Assembly: GCF_000160575.1 (NCBI RefSeq)
Contig: NZ_GG697137.1
Span: 20,358-84,357, forward strand
Source: Weissella paramesenteroides ATCC 33313
GTDB taxonomy: Bacteria > Bacillota > Bacilli > Lactobacillales > Lactobacillaceae
Length of the DNA: 64,000 nt
Direction of reading: 5' to 3'
Positions 25,482 through 34,048 of the stretch are shown one piece after another (position 1 is the first letter of the stretch; each line of letters begins with the position of its first letter). Below the pieces are notes generated by a model that saw only the letters and a list, made by a program, of their open reading frames with translations, made no database searches and was not told where the DNA came from. The position numbers and the translations under genes were made by a program.

Positions 25482-27287
25482 CTACTTCAATTTTGAAGAA
25501 GTCAATGTCAAATTATTCCAGAAATAATTGTTTCCATTACTCAAATCAAAGCCTTTCACACGCTTGTTAACAGGTACCCATTGGTAACTATTATCTGAAG
25601 CAACGTAAGCAGCTTGATCATTCATATAGTCTTGCCACTCCTTGAACTTATCGGTACGATATTTATCATTCCAAGCCTTCTCACTGTTCAAGTCATTAAT
25701 CAACTGCGTATTTTTCTTCGTAACAAAGTGACCCATGTTAAACGGTGCATCTGCGCCATATAGTTGTGTTGGTGTTGGTTCAGAAGACAAACTCCAGGCA
25801 GCAGCAAAGATATCAATTTTGTTTTGCTTTGGCTTTTGCAAAGTATCATAGAAACTATTCATTTCCATTTCCTTACCAGTAGCCATCTTGACGTTCAAAC
25901 CGATCTTACGCCAACGTTGCAAGTAATCTTGATAAGTTGCGTGACTTGTAGAACTACCCTTCATAGCACCAAAGTAAATAACCAACTTCTTACCATTTGG
26001 TTGTGTACGCCACTTACCATCTTTCTTATATCCAGCCTTATCAAGTAACTTAGCTGCTTTCTTTGGACTGTATGGGAATCCCTTAGCCGATTGGTCAGAA
26101 TACTTATCAAAGATTGGTGGAATCAAAGTCTTGGCACGCCATCTAACACCATTTCCGAATTTCTCATTTATGGCATCTTCATTAATCGCGTACATCATTG
26201 CTTGCCGTAGATTCTTATTTGCCATCTTAGACTTAGGGTCCATCACGTTAACTTGTTTCTTTGTGTCATATTCACCAACGTTAAATCCAAAATAGTTGTA
26301 TCCTAGATCAGGATGACCAACAATCTTGTAATTCTTGAGATTTTTCAGATTCTTATAGCTGGTACCACGCATAACACCTGCTGGTGTGGTAAAGTCATAC
26401 TTTTTGGTTTGGATGGCTTTATCAATACTATTAGATGAAACAACATTGATCGTGATGTGCTTAATCTTTGGTGCCTTGCCCCAATAGTACTTATTTGGAG
26501 ACCAACTGGTCGACTCTCCTTCAACGACCTTATCCAACTTATATGGGCCAACGAAGACTGGATTCTTTCGAACCTGGTCAGAAGCTGCTAGTTTATCAAT
26601 AGCAACACCCTTATATAGGTGGTATGGTGCGACAGTCCCCCAAACAAAGGAGTTACCAGCAAATTTCATACTTGGTGACAATGAATTGTACTTAATGACA
26701 ACCGTCTTACCATTTTCACCATCAGGATAACTGAAACCAGAAATCGTTGAAGCCTTTCCTGAATGATAATCAGCCATGCCTTCAATTCGCTCAAAATCAG
26801 CTGAATATTGTGATGATGTTGACTTAGGATTAGCAATAATTTCATATGGGTACTCAACATCACGGGCAACAACTGGTTGTCCATCAGACCATTTGGCATT
26901 ATCACGAATAGTAATCGTAACTGTATTATTCTGTCGATCTAATTTCTGATTAGCTAACCCACCATCAATTATTTTAAAATTATCATCCACATTAAACAAA
27001 GTACTATTTCCACCCGGACTGAATACGTTAGAATCTTCTTGATTATCTGCAAGTGTTGGCTCTGTAATTCCCTTAAAGGGTGAATCATTTGGTTCAGCTA
27101 CCTTTAAAGTACTCTCATTATTTGCCTTCGTACTTTCCTTAGCACTATTCTTAAATGTGTCGGATAGTTTTGCCCTTTTCGTAGCCGCTGAAACTGTGGT
27201 TGTATTATCGATACTGAAAGTAGCTAACGATACGGCGGCCAAAACAGCCGCTGATGATACAGCCCATTTTTTACTGGTCTTGTTCAT
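25482..27287 (-). CDS. oppA: Oligopeptide ABC transporter substrate-binding protein
   Basis: The 601-residue extracytoplasmic binding protein is of the SBP_bac_5 family. Landmarks are VTITIRDNAKWSDGQPVVARDVEYPYEII near the N-terminus, GPYKLDKVVEGESTSWSPNKYYWG, and LRQAMMYAINEDAINEKF. The N-terminus is a normal Sec signal (KKWAVSSAAVLAAVSLATF) that ends in TTTVSAATK. There is no lipobox cysteine and no cysteine anywhere in the chain. In Gram-positive bacteria OppA is normally a lipoprotein, so retention by an uncleaved signal or another tether must be considered. It is the last gene of oppDFBCA. The ATG at 27287 has GGGG upstream. Confidence 0.9.
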   Translation of the reverse strand: MNKTSKKWAVSSAAVLAAVSLATFSIDNTTTVSAATKRAKLSDTFKNSAKESTKANNESTLKVAEPNDSPFKGITEPTLADNQEDSNVFSPGGNSTLFNVDDNFKIIDGGLANQKLDRQNNTVTITIRDNAKWSDGQPVVARDVEYPYEIIANPKSTSSQYSADFERIEGMADYHSGKASTISGFSYPDGENGKTVVIKYNSLSPSMKFAGNSFVWGTVAPYHLYKGVAIDKLAASDQVRKNPVFVGPYKLDKVVEGESTSWSPNKYYWGKAPKIKHITINVVSSNSIDKAIQTKKYDFTTPAGVMRGTSYKNLKNLKNYKIVGHPDLGYNYFGFNVGEYDTKKQVNVMDPKSKMANKNLRQAMMYAINEDAINEKFGNGVRWRAKTLIPPIFDKYSDQSAKGFPYSPKKAAKLLDKAGYKKDGKWRTQPNGKKLVIYFGAMKGSSTSHATYQDYLQRWRKIGLNVKMATGKEMEMNSFYDTLQKPKQNKIDIFAAAWSLSSEPTPTQLYGADAPFNMGHFVTKKNTQLINDLNSEKAWNDKYRTDKFKEWQDYMNDQAAYVASDNSYQWVPVNKRVKGFDLSNGNNYFWNNLTLTSSKLK

Positions 27288-27405
27288 ACGCTTTCCCCAT
27301 TTCTTTTTCAACTCATGAAATCACCTAATATAACGACGACTTTAATTAATATTTATCACCTGATACACCACCACCCTATATGTTTTAAAGATTCCCTGTA
27401 ACATG

Positions 27406-28350
27406 TTATTTAGCTGCCCGACGTTGTGATGCATTTGCAGCTCGGCTCATCACTTGACCGATATAACTAATTGACAGACACAAAATTATGATTTCGATTG
27501 CTGCTGGTAACCATGTCCACCAGTATTGTGTAATATTATTGGGATCATTCGCATTCGCAATCAAAGTACCTAATGATGGAATGTTTGATGGTAACCCAAA
27601 TCCCAAATATGATAGTCCAGTCTCAACACCAATATTTTCAGCAAATGACAAAGTCGTATCAACAATAATCAATGAAGAAATGTTAGGCATAATTTCTCTA
27701 AAAATGATTTTCCAAGCACTAGTTCCAGAAGTAATTGATGCAGATACATAATCTTTCTTGCTTTCCGCCAACGTGCGAGATCGAATCAATCGTGATGTTC
27801 CCATCCAATAAAATAATGAGAATATTAATGTCAATGTGACTGAATTATAGTTATCAATAATGGTGACAAGTACAATAATCATCATGGTCATAGGAAGCAT
27901 CATCATGAAGTCATAAACACGCTGCATCCCCCAATCAATGTAACCACCAAAATACCCAGAAATTAAGCCCCAAGCAATACCAAAAGTTGATGATATAACC
28001 GTCAACCCAATCGCGATACCAATCGAATTACGCGACCCAACAATTAATTGCATCGCAATTGATCGTCCATTAGCATCTGCACCTAGTAACAAGCCCTCAT
28101 GTCCAGGTGGTGTTAAGTACGCCATGATGTTAGTTGTCATCATCTTGTCACTATTAATAAATAGTGGTGCAATCATGACAAATAATATGAACCCAACCAC
28201 AATAATCAACGCGATTAACGCTGGCCGATCCGCCTTAAATTCGTTCCACAAAATCTTCGTTGATGAAGGGGCCGCTTCTTGCTTGGCTTCAGCAGTCAAA
28301 CGTTGCAATTCTTGAGGTGATATTTCAGTCACTCTACTCGTTGATGCCAT
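27406..28350 (-). CDS. oppC: Oligopeptide ABC transporter permease OppC
   Basis: The 314-residue permease has an N-terminal OppC_N region (LWNEFKADRPALIALIIVVGFILF) and a periplasmic stretch LLGADANGRSIAMQLIVGSRNSIGIAIG. The binding-protein-dependent transport signature is YVSASITSGTSAWKIIFREIMPNI (the EAA loop contacting the ATPases). The ATG at 28350 follows GGGGG; the longer frame overlaps oppB without a ribosome site. It forms the membrane channel with OppB. Confidence 0.9.
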   Translation of the reverse strand: MASTSRVTEISPQELQRLTAEAKQEAAPSSTKILWNEFKADRPALIALIIVVGFILFVMIAPLFINSDKMMTTNIMAYLTPPGHEGLLLGADANGRSIAMQLIVGSRNSIGIAIGLTVISSTFGIAWGLISGYFGGYIDWGMQRVYDFMMMLPMTMMIIVLVTIIDNYNSVTLTLIFSLFYWMGTSRLIRSRTLAESKKDYVSASITSGTSAWKIIFREIMPNISSLIIVDTTLSFAENIGVETGLSYLGFGLPSNIPSLGTLIANANDPNNITQYWWTWLPAAIEIIILCLSISYIGQVMSRAANASQRRAAK

Positions 28351-28366
28351 TTCATATGCCCCCTTT

Positions 28367-29323
28367 CTAACTGATTCGAATCCGTGGATCCACAATACTC
28401 AAAATAATATCTGATAATAATGTTCCTAGTAAGTTCAAAATACCAAACAACAATACCAGTGCCGTAATAACGGTATAATCACGGTAACTAATTGAATCAA
28501 TAAATAACATGCCCATACCTGGATAAGAGAAGATTGTTTCAGTAAAAATTGATCCATTCAATAATCCGGTAATTGAATAGCCACCAAATGCAGCAATCGG
28601 TAAGAGGGAATTGCGGAAAATATGGTGCCGATAAATCGCTTTACTTGGCACCCCCTTTGACCGTGCCGTTCTAACATAATCAGAATGCTTAGCATCAATA
28701 ACCTCAGAACGCATATACTGCACAATATTCACGGTTCCAAATAATGCGCCTAATAATCCTGGCAATAAAATGTGGAAGAAGCGTGAGCCTAAGGTACCAA
28801 ACCCTTCAGCATTTGCGGAAACCGATCCCGTTGTTGGAAACCAATTTAAGACGTAACCGAAAATCCACAATCCAATGACTAAAATAACGAAAAATGGAAT
28901 ACAGTAAGTCACGTAGGTATACACTCGAATAATTGTGTCTGGTAACTTACCTTCATGTTTTCCTGCATATAAACCAAGTGGCAGAGCAATTAAATAGGTT
29001 AATACCATGGTAAACAATGATAACCACAACGTGTTGATGGCTCGTTCACCAATCAAATTAGAAACTGCCTCATGATACTGATAACTTTGCCCCAAATCAC
29101 CATGGAATAAATGAACCACCCAATTCCAATACTGTTGATACCATGGGTCATAGAGACCATTAATTTGTTTCAAATGTTCAATTTGAGTTGCACTTGATCG
29201 CGGATTGATTGAACCTGTAAATGGATCACCTGGCATCGCCTTAGCTAACAAAAATACCAACATACTTAGCAAAATGACTTCGGGAATCATGATTAAAATT
29301 CTTCGAAAAATTGTTTTCCACAT
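28367..29323 (-). CDS. oppB: Oligopeptide ABC transporter permease OppB
   Basis: The 318-residue permease starts WKTIFRRILIMIPEVILLSMLVFLLAKAMPGDPF, the standard OppB opening, and contains the EAA loop YVRTARSKGVPSKAIYRHHIFRNSLLPI. Six helices are expected. Its ATG lies six bases beyond the oppF stop and its stop lies 16 bases before oppC, so it is tightly coupled in the operon. Confidence 0.9.
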   Translation of the reverse strand: MWKTIFRRILIMIPEVILLSMLVFLLAKAMPGDPFTGSINPRSSATQIEHLKQINGLYDPWYQQYWNWVVHLFHGDLGQSYQYHEAVSNLIGERAINTLWLSLFTMVLTYLIALPLGLYAGKHEGKLPDTIIRVYTYVTYCIPFFVILVIGLWIFGYVLNWFPTTGSVSANAEGFGTLGSRFFHILLPGLLGALFGTVNIVQYMRSEVIDAKHSDYVRTARSKGVPSKAIYRHHIFRNSLLPIAAFGGYSITGLLNGSIFTETIFSYPGMGMLFIDSISYRDYTVITALVLLFGILNLLGTLLSDIILSIVDPRIRIS

Positions 29324-29329
29324 TAACCA

Positions 29330-30277
29330 TCACCCCTTTGCTAGCTTTTCTTCTGGCAATGCCACAAAATGCGTTGGTGACACTTGAATTAGTGGATACG
29401 CCAAGCCGTCTTTATCATAATATTGACTTGATTGTTCTTGATAAATTTTTTCAATTTCTTTCCGTTGCTGCTGTCGTTCCTTACGATGTGCCACATCTAC
29501 TTCAGGAATTGCTGCTAATAGTCGCTTAGTATAAATGTGCATCGGATGTTCATAGATATCTTCACGTGTCCCTACTTCAACCAAACGTCCCTTATTCATA
29601 ATGGCAATATTCTGACACATATGACGAACGACACCTAGGTCGTGTGAGATAAATAAATAAGAAATCCCAAATTCACGTTGAATTTTTTTCATGAAATTCA
29701 ACACTTGTGCTTGAACGGATAAATCCAACGCAGAAACTGGCTCATCTGCAATGATTAGCTTTGGATTAGTTGCCACTGCACGTGCAATGCCAATACGTTG
29801 CCGTTGACCACCTGAAAATTGATGTGGATACTTATACAGTGACTCTGGATTCAAACCAACCGTATCTAATAGTTGTAAAACACGAATTTTTTCATCTTCA
29901 GCTGACAAGTGTTGAAAATTTCGTAATGGTTCAGCAATAATATCTAACACTCTTTTTCGGGGATTTAAACTAGATAACGAATCTTGGAAAATCATCTGAA
30001 CATTCTGGTTATATTTTATATTGCGGCGGGCGCTACCTTTCGTAATATCGACTCCTTCATAAAGAATCGATCCTGATGTTACATTTTCTAGACCCACAAC
30101 TGACTTACCCGTTGTTGATTTTCCTGAACCAGACTCACCAACTAATCCGTAGGTTTCACCAGCCTCAATATTAAAATTGATGCCATCTACAGCCTTAACC
30201 TGATCGGTCACTCGATTCAAAAAACCTGAACGAATTGGGTAATGGACTTTTAAATTTTTGATTTCAATTAAACTCAT
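29330..30277 (-). CDS. oppF: Oligopeptide ABC transporter ATPase OppF
   Basis: The 315-residue ATPase has Walker A GESGSGKST, signature FSGGQRQRIGIARA, Walker B LIIADEPVSALD and the H-loop LFISHDL. The C-terminal oligopeptide-transporter extension (HPMHIYTKRLLAAIPEVD) is present. The ATG overlaps the oppD stop by four bases. It forms the heterodimeric motor with OppD. Confidence 0.9.
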   Translation of the reverse strand: MSLIEIKNLKVHYPIRSGFLNRVTDQVKAVDGINFNIEAGETYGLVGESGSGKSTTGKSVVGLENVTSGSILYEGVDITKGSARRNIKYNQNVQMIFQDSLSSLNPRKRVLDIIAEPLRNFQHLSAEDEKIRVLQLLDTVGLNPESLYKYPHQFSGGQRQRIGIARAVATNPKLIIADEPVSALDLSVQAQVLNFMKKIQREFGISYLFISHDLGVVRHMCQNIAIMNKGRLVEVGTREDIYEHPMHIYTKRLLAAIPEVDVAHRKERQQQRKEIEKIYQEQSSQYYDKDGLAYPLIQVSPTHFVALPEEKLAKG

Positions 30278-31299
30278 ACCCGACTCTCCCCCAAGCTTTT
30301 AAAATAAAATTCTTTATAACACGTGCACCTAACCTGATGCCCGGGTACAATTTCATGCATTGTGGGATTCTCTTCATGAGCCTCTGCTGAAATCCAAGGA
30401 ATTCGTGCCGCAAAACGATCACCTGTCTGAGGCATGCGTTCAATAGATGGCACACTTCCTTGAATAACATACAAGTCGTCATTATCGACATCTTGATCCC
30501 CTTGTGGCATCGAACGTAGTAGCGACCTTGTATATGGATGACGTGGGTCACCAAATACTTGTTCCGTTGTACCACGTTCAACAATTTCACCGGCATACAT
30601 CACCGCAACTTCATCCGCTGTTTCGGCTACAACCCCTAAATCATGAGTAATCAAAATAATTCCTGCATGATTTTCGCGTTGAATCCCCCGCAAAACATCT
30701 AATATCTGTACTTGAATCGTAACATCTAAAGCGGTCGTTGGTTCATCTGCAATGATGATATCTGGTTTACAAGCAATCGCAATGGCAATAATTACTCGCT
30801 GGCGCATACCACCAGAAAGTTCATGCGGAAATTGATTCGCCGTTCGTTCTGGATTAACAATGCCTACTTGATCTAATAATTCAATGACACGATCATGTTT
30901 CTCTTTGGCTGTCATTTCCGTATGATAATCCAATACTTCCTTAATTTGATCCTCAATTCGCTTCAAAGGATTTAAAGCTGATAGCGGATCTTGAAAAATC
31001 ATTCCAATCTTAGCGCCACGTACTTCGTTTAAGCCTTTTTCGTCAAATTGTAATAAATCCCGCCCTTCAAATAAGACTTGCCCTGAAATATGGGTTACAT
31101 CTGGATTATGCAGCCCCATGATAGTTGTCGCCAATGTACTCTTTCCACACCCAGACTCACCAACAATTGCTAATATTTCATCTTTTTTTACTTCTAAATT
31201 TACGTGCGACACCGCATCATAGTACTGCCCACTAATTTTAAAAGATGTCGAAACATCATTTAGTTCTAGCAACACATTGTCTTCAACCAATCTACTCAC
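30274..31299 (-). CDS. oppD: Oligopeptide ABC transporter ATPase OppD
   Basis: This is the first gene of oppDFBCA. The 338-341-residue ATPase has Walker [10 protein letters not shown], signature [16 protein letters not shown], Walker [14 protein letters not shown] and the C-terminal extension with CTCYKEF cysteines, as in OppD proteins that carry an iron-sulfur or zinc site. The start is uncertain. GTG at 31299 has its ribosome site too close, whereas the TTG at 31290 stands six bases from GAGGTG and may be the real start. The system imports peptides as a nitrogen source. Confidence 0.87.
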   Translation of the reverse strand: MSRLVEDNVLLELNDVSTSFKISGQYYDAVSHVNLEVKKDEILAIVGESGCGKSTLATTIMGLHNPDVTHISGQVLFEGRDLLQFDEKGLNEVRGAKIGMIFQDPLSALNPLKRIEDQIKEVLDYHTEMTAKEKHDRVIELLDQVGIVNPERTANQFPHELSGGMRQRVIIAIAIACKPDIIIADEPTTALDVTIQVQILDVLRGIQRENHAGIILITHDLGVVAETADEVAVMYAGEIVERGTTEQVFGDPRHPYTRSLLRSMPQGDQDVDNDDLYVIQGSVPSIERMPQTGDRFAARIPWISAEAHEENPTMHEIVPGHQVRCTCYKEFYFKSLGESRV

Positions 31300-31353
31300 C
31301 TCATATCATCGCGACATAACATCCTCTGCTTAAATTTATCATATTTTTTTAAT

Positions 31354-31382
31354 ATTATAATAAACTGACCGCAATACTTCAA
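31354..31382 (-). promoter_or_regulatory. opp operon promoter
   Basis: On the minus strand, TTGAAG (31377-31382) and TATAAT (31354-31359) are 17 bases apart, about 55 bases before oppD. Confidence 0.7.
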
Positions 31383-31449
31383 GTTATCTTTTAATTTTTC
31401 TATAATCTTATTGTAATTTATAGGTGAATTGTTCGTGTTTAGTGCATAT

Positions 31450-31484
31450 AAAAAAACATCATATCAGCACTTATTGATATGATG
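31450..31484 (-). terminator. Minus-strand terminator upstream of the opp promoter
   Basis: CATCATATCA (31457-31466) pairs perfectly with TGATATGATG (31475-31484), and six or seven A residues at 31450-31456 give a T run on the minus strand. No minus-strand gene ends here. It would stop transcripts that read antisense through the EamA gene from the GNAT cluster. Confidence 0.7.
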
Positions 31485-31593
31485 CCATTTAAAATGATAT
31501 ACATTTTTCAAGACGATTATTAATGTGAAATTCCCAAATTTCCCCGCTTTTTTTGTAGTATACTAACCTTAATTTGAATGATTGGGGCAGATT

Positions 31594-32496
31594 ATGGCAA
31601 AAAATAAAGGGCTATTTTTTATCATCGTTGGCGGCATACTATGGGGTGCATCCGGGACTTGCGCACAAATACTTTTACATGATACTGGTCTTTCGACATA
31701 CTGGTTAACTGGCATGCGACTATTATGTGCGGGTATTTTATTATTAATTTACAGTTATCTACATACACATCAAAGTATTTTCACCATTTGGCGGTCACCT
31801 AAGATGGCCAGTCAATTACTCATTTTTTCTTTTATTGGCATGCTTCCCTCACAGCTAGCTTACTTTATGGCTATTAAATATGGTAACGCTGCTACTGGGA
31901 CGATTCTACAATTCTTAGGGCCAATTTTTATTTTACTATTTTTAATTATACGTTGGCGCCTAAAGCCTTCTCGTACAGATATCCTATCTGTCCTACTGGC
32001 ATTTTTAGGCACTTTCCTGCTGGTAACACAAGGTAATATTACCCAACTAGCGCTTTCAATCAGTGCCATTGTTTGGGGAATTTTATCAGGGTTAAGCCAA
32101 GCATTTTATAAAATTCTGCCCGGTAAATTATTGAAAAGCTATGCGACAGAATTAATAACTGGTTGGGCGATGCTTTTAGGAAGTATTCCTTTCCTACCAT
32201 TGTTAACGTCTCATGCAATGCCAACATTTTCGCTTAATTCTTGGCTTGAAATTATCTTCATCATTGTGTTTGGAACAGCCATTGCTTATCTCTTTTATCT
32301 ATCCAGTCTAAATTATTTAAAACCCACGACAACGAGTATGCTAAGTGCTTTTGAACCGCTAACTGCCACTTTTCTTGCAGTGGTATTCTTAGGTACGCCC
32401 TTTAATCTGGTTCAAATACTCGGCGGTGTATTAATTATTGGTGTCACATTCCTACAGGCATTATCTGCCAGAAAACCAATAAATGATCATTCATAG
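31594..32496 (+). CDS. EamA-family drug/metabolite transporter
   Basis: The 300-residue protein has ten predicted helices arranged as two EamA repeats (GLFFIIVGGILWGASGTCAQI at the start, LALSISAIVWGILSGLSQAFYKI in the middle). The C-terminal part YLFYLSSLNYLKPTTTSMLSAFEPLTATFLAVVFLGT is typical of RhaT/YdcZ-like exporters. The ATG at 31594 follows GGGG by six bases. Its stop abuts the last base of the converging GNAT gene, with no terminator between. The substrate is probably an amino acid or metabolite, but is not known. Confidence 0.85.
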   Translation: MAKNKGLFFIIVGGILWGASGTCAQILLHDTGLSTYWLTGMRLLCAGILLLIYSYLHTHQSIFTIWRSPKMASQLLIFSFIGMLPSQLAYFMAIKYGNAATGTILQFLGPIFILLFLIIRWRLKPSRTDILSVLLAFLGTFLLVTQGNITQLALSISAIVWGILSGLSQAFYKILPGKLLKSYATELITGWAMLLGSIPFLPLLTSHAMPTFSLNSWLEIIFIIVFGTAIAYLFYLSSLNYLKPTTTSMLSAFEPLTATFLAVVFLGTPFNLVQILGGVLIIGVTFLQALSARKPINDHS

Positions 32497-32958
32497 TTAA
32501 ATTTCTTTCTCCATCACAATATCTGTTGCATGCAATCCTAGTTTTTCATAAACATGGATTGCTCTTTTATTGTGTCCAAATACATGTAACCGTAAATATT
32601 TATAACCGTATTGCTTCATTTTTTCGGTCGCTAATTCTAATGTTTGCGTCCCTAATCCTTGATTTTGGAAGTCAGGATAAATATTAATGTCATAAACAAA
32701 TGCAATCTCATCATTTCCACGATAAGCTGCTAACCAAATATATCCTTTAACCTGAACATCCTCTTCAACCATATAAAAATAATTTTTCTCTGTTTCTAAA
32801 CCATTTGGTAGTAATGTTTGATATTCATTTTGAGCCAATGTAGTCGCCTTAGATAGAGAGATTTTTTCTGCCTTCACCTTTTCTGCAGCATACGATCGCA
32901 TACCTTGCTGTAGATATGTCTGAAATTCATCTGCAGTCATTATACGTAATTTAGCCAT
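32497..32958 (-). CDS. GNAT-family N-acetyltransferase
   Basis: The 153-residue protein has the GNAT acetyl-CoA motif FVYDINIYPDFQNQGLGTQTLELATEKMKQYGYKYLRLHVFGHNKRAIHVYEKLG (motif A Q-x-x-G-x-G/A, then the NxxAIxxYxKxG helix). The N-terminal half (FQTYLQQGMRSYAAEKV) is like YycN/PaiA-type members. The acceptor is unknown. It is the third gene of a minus-strand trio with a YbaK-like gene and another GNAT gene. Confidence 0.83.
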   Translation of the reverse strand: MAKLRIMTADEFQTYLQQGMRSYAAEKVKAEKISLSKATTLAQNEYQTLLPNGLETEKNYFYMVEEDVQVKGYIWLAAYRGNDEIAFVYDINIYPDFQNQGLGTQTLELATEKMKQYGYKYLRLHVFGHNKRAIHVYEKLGLHATDIVMEKEI

Positions 32959-32967
32959 CCTGTCCCC

Positions 32968-33468
32968 CTAATCTAAATCAACAATCATCATTTGATGATG
33001 TGAATATTTTATAATTTTTAATAAATCCTCATACGTTACAAAAACAGTTGCTGTATTACTATTAGGATGAATACCAATACTATCAACTTTTTGTAACTCT
33101 TTATCCAACAACACCGTCACTTGATTTTGTTCATCATGTGGTAAGCCAAGTGGTGTAACAAAACCTGGTTTTAAACCTAAAACATCCGCCAAATCCATTT
33201 CGTTTGCAAAGCCTAATTTACTCCGACTCAATTGCAATTGTGGTGCCAATGTCTTAAAGTCAACTTTCTTCTGTCCAACAACGATACAGAGAAAGAATTC
33301 ATTTGTTTTTCTTTTTTTAAGGAAAAGATTTTTTATCACGACATCATTTGGCAAATCTAATTGGTTAGCTTCTGCCATTGTCCAAACAGCTTCATGCTTG
33401 ACTTCATTATAGGGAATAGCATTTTGTTGCAGAAAATCAATTGCTTCTTCGTATGCAGATAGAGTCAT
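32968..33468 (-). CDS. ProXp/PrdX-type aminoacyl-tRNA deacylase
   Basis: The 166-residue YbaK-fold protein has AVWTMAEANQLDLPNDVVIKNLFLKKRKTNEFFLCIVVGQKKVDFK and KPGFVTPLGLPHDEQNQVTVLLDKEL. These are hallmarks of the PrdX/ProXp-ala group, which clears Ala-tRNA(Pro) or similar errors. The ATG at 33468 is preceded by GGGGGAGA; the upstream MYRRKG extension is not supported. It lies nine bases upstream of a GNAT gene in the same operon. It is only distantly similar to the YbaK protein at 9854-10336. Confidence 0.83.
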   Translation of the reverse strand: MTLSAYEEAIDFLQQNAIPYNEVKHEAVWTMAEANQLDLPNDVVIKNLFLKKRKTNEFFLCIVVGQKKVDFKTLAPQLQLSRSKLGFANEMDLADVLGLKPGFVTPLGLPHDEQNQVTVLLDKELQKVDSIGIHPNSNTATVFVTYEDLLKIIKYSHHQMMIVDLD

Positions 33469-33517
33469 CGTCTCCCCCTTTCTCCGGTACAACTAGCAAA
33501 TATCAAAAATTATGCAT

Positions 33518-33967
33518 TTAAGCTAATGTTTGCCTATACAACTTCATCTGTCTATCCATAAAATCTGTTATCATTTTTTGATATTGAAACCCTAGCTTCT
33601 CATAAAAATCTTTCAATTGTGTCATGACATAAATTTCTTGATAACCAAGTATCCGCGCTTCATTAAGCACCAATTTAACAATATGACTAGCAATATTTTG
33701 ACTACGATAGTCTGGTAGTACATACAATGTACTAAAATAAGGGGATTCAGGGATATTGGCAATATCCTGATCAACTAACGCACCAACACCCACAGCTTGA
33801 TCTTCATCCAATGCAATAACTACTCTTTCGTTATTGCCCATTTGCTTGGCCATTTTCTTAGCAATAAATTTTGCTCCCGACCATTCAAAGTGATTGACTT
33901 GCTGTTGGTAATTGTCCCAAATATTAGGAGCAATATTTGATTGCTTTAGTACTTTATAGTTAACCAT
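33518..33967 (-). CDS. GNAT-family N-acetyltransferase
   Basis: The 149-residue protein has the GNAT core ESPYFSTLYVLPDYRSQNIASHIVKLVLNEARILGYQEIYVMTQLKDFYEKLGFQ. The family's R/Q-x-x-G-x-A loop is partly degenerate (RSQNIA), but the overall layout is intact. It is the first gene of the trio with the deacylase and a second GNAT. The acceptor is not known. Confidence 0.78.
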   Translation of the reverse strand: MVNYKVLKQSNIAPNIWDNYQQQVNHFEWSGAKFIAKKMAKQMGNNERVVIALDEDQAVGVGALVDQDIANIPESPYFSTLYVLPDYRSQNIASHIVKLVLNEARILGYQEIYVMTQLKDFYEKLGFQYQKMITDFMDRQMKLYRQTLA

Positions 33968-34002
33968 GATTTTCCTCCCTCTTTTATCTATTTGTACGAT
34001 AT

Positions 34003-34039
34003 CAAAAAAGCGACCAATATGTAAACCATACTAGCCGCT
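34003..34039 (-). terminator. Terminator after the MFS gene
   Basis: AGCGACCAATATG (34009-34021) pairs with CATACTAGCCGCT (34027-34039) including G-T pairs, and the A run at 34003-34008 gives a minus-strand T run. Confidence 0.65.
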
Positions 34040-34048
34040 CAATTATAA

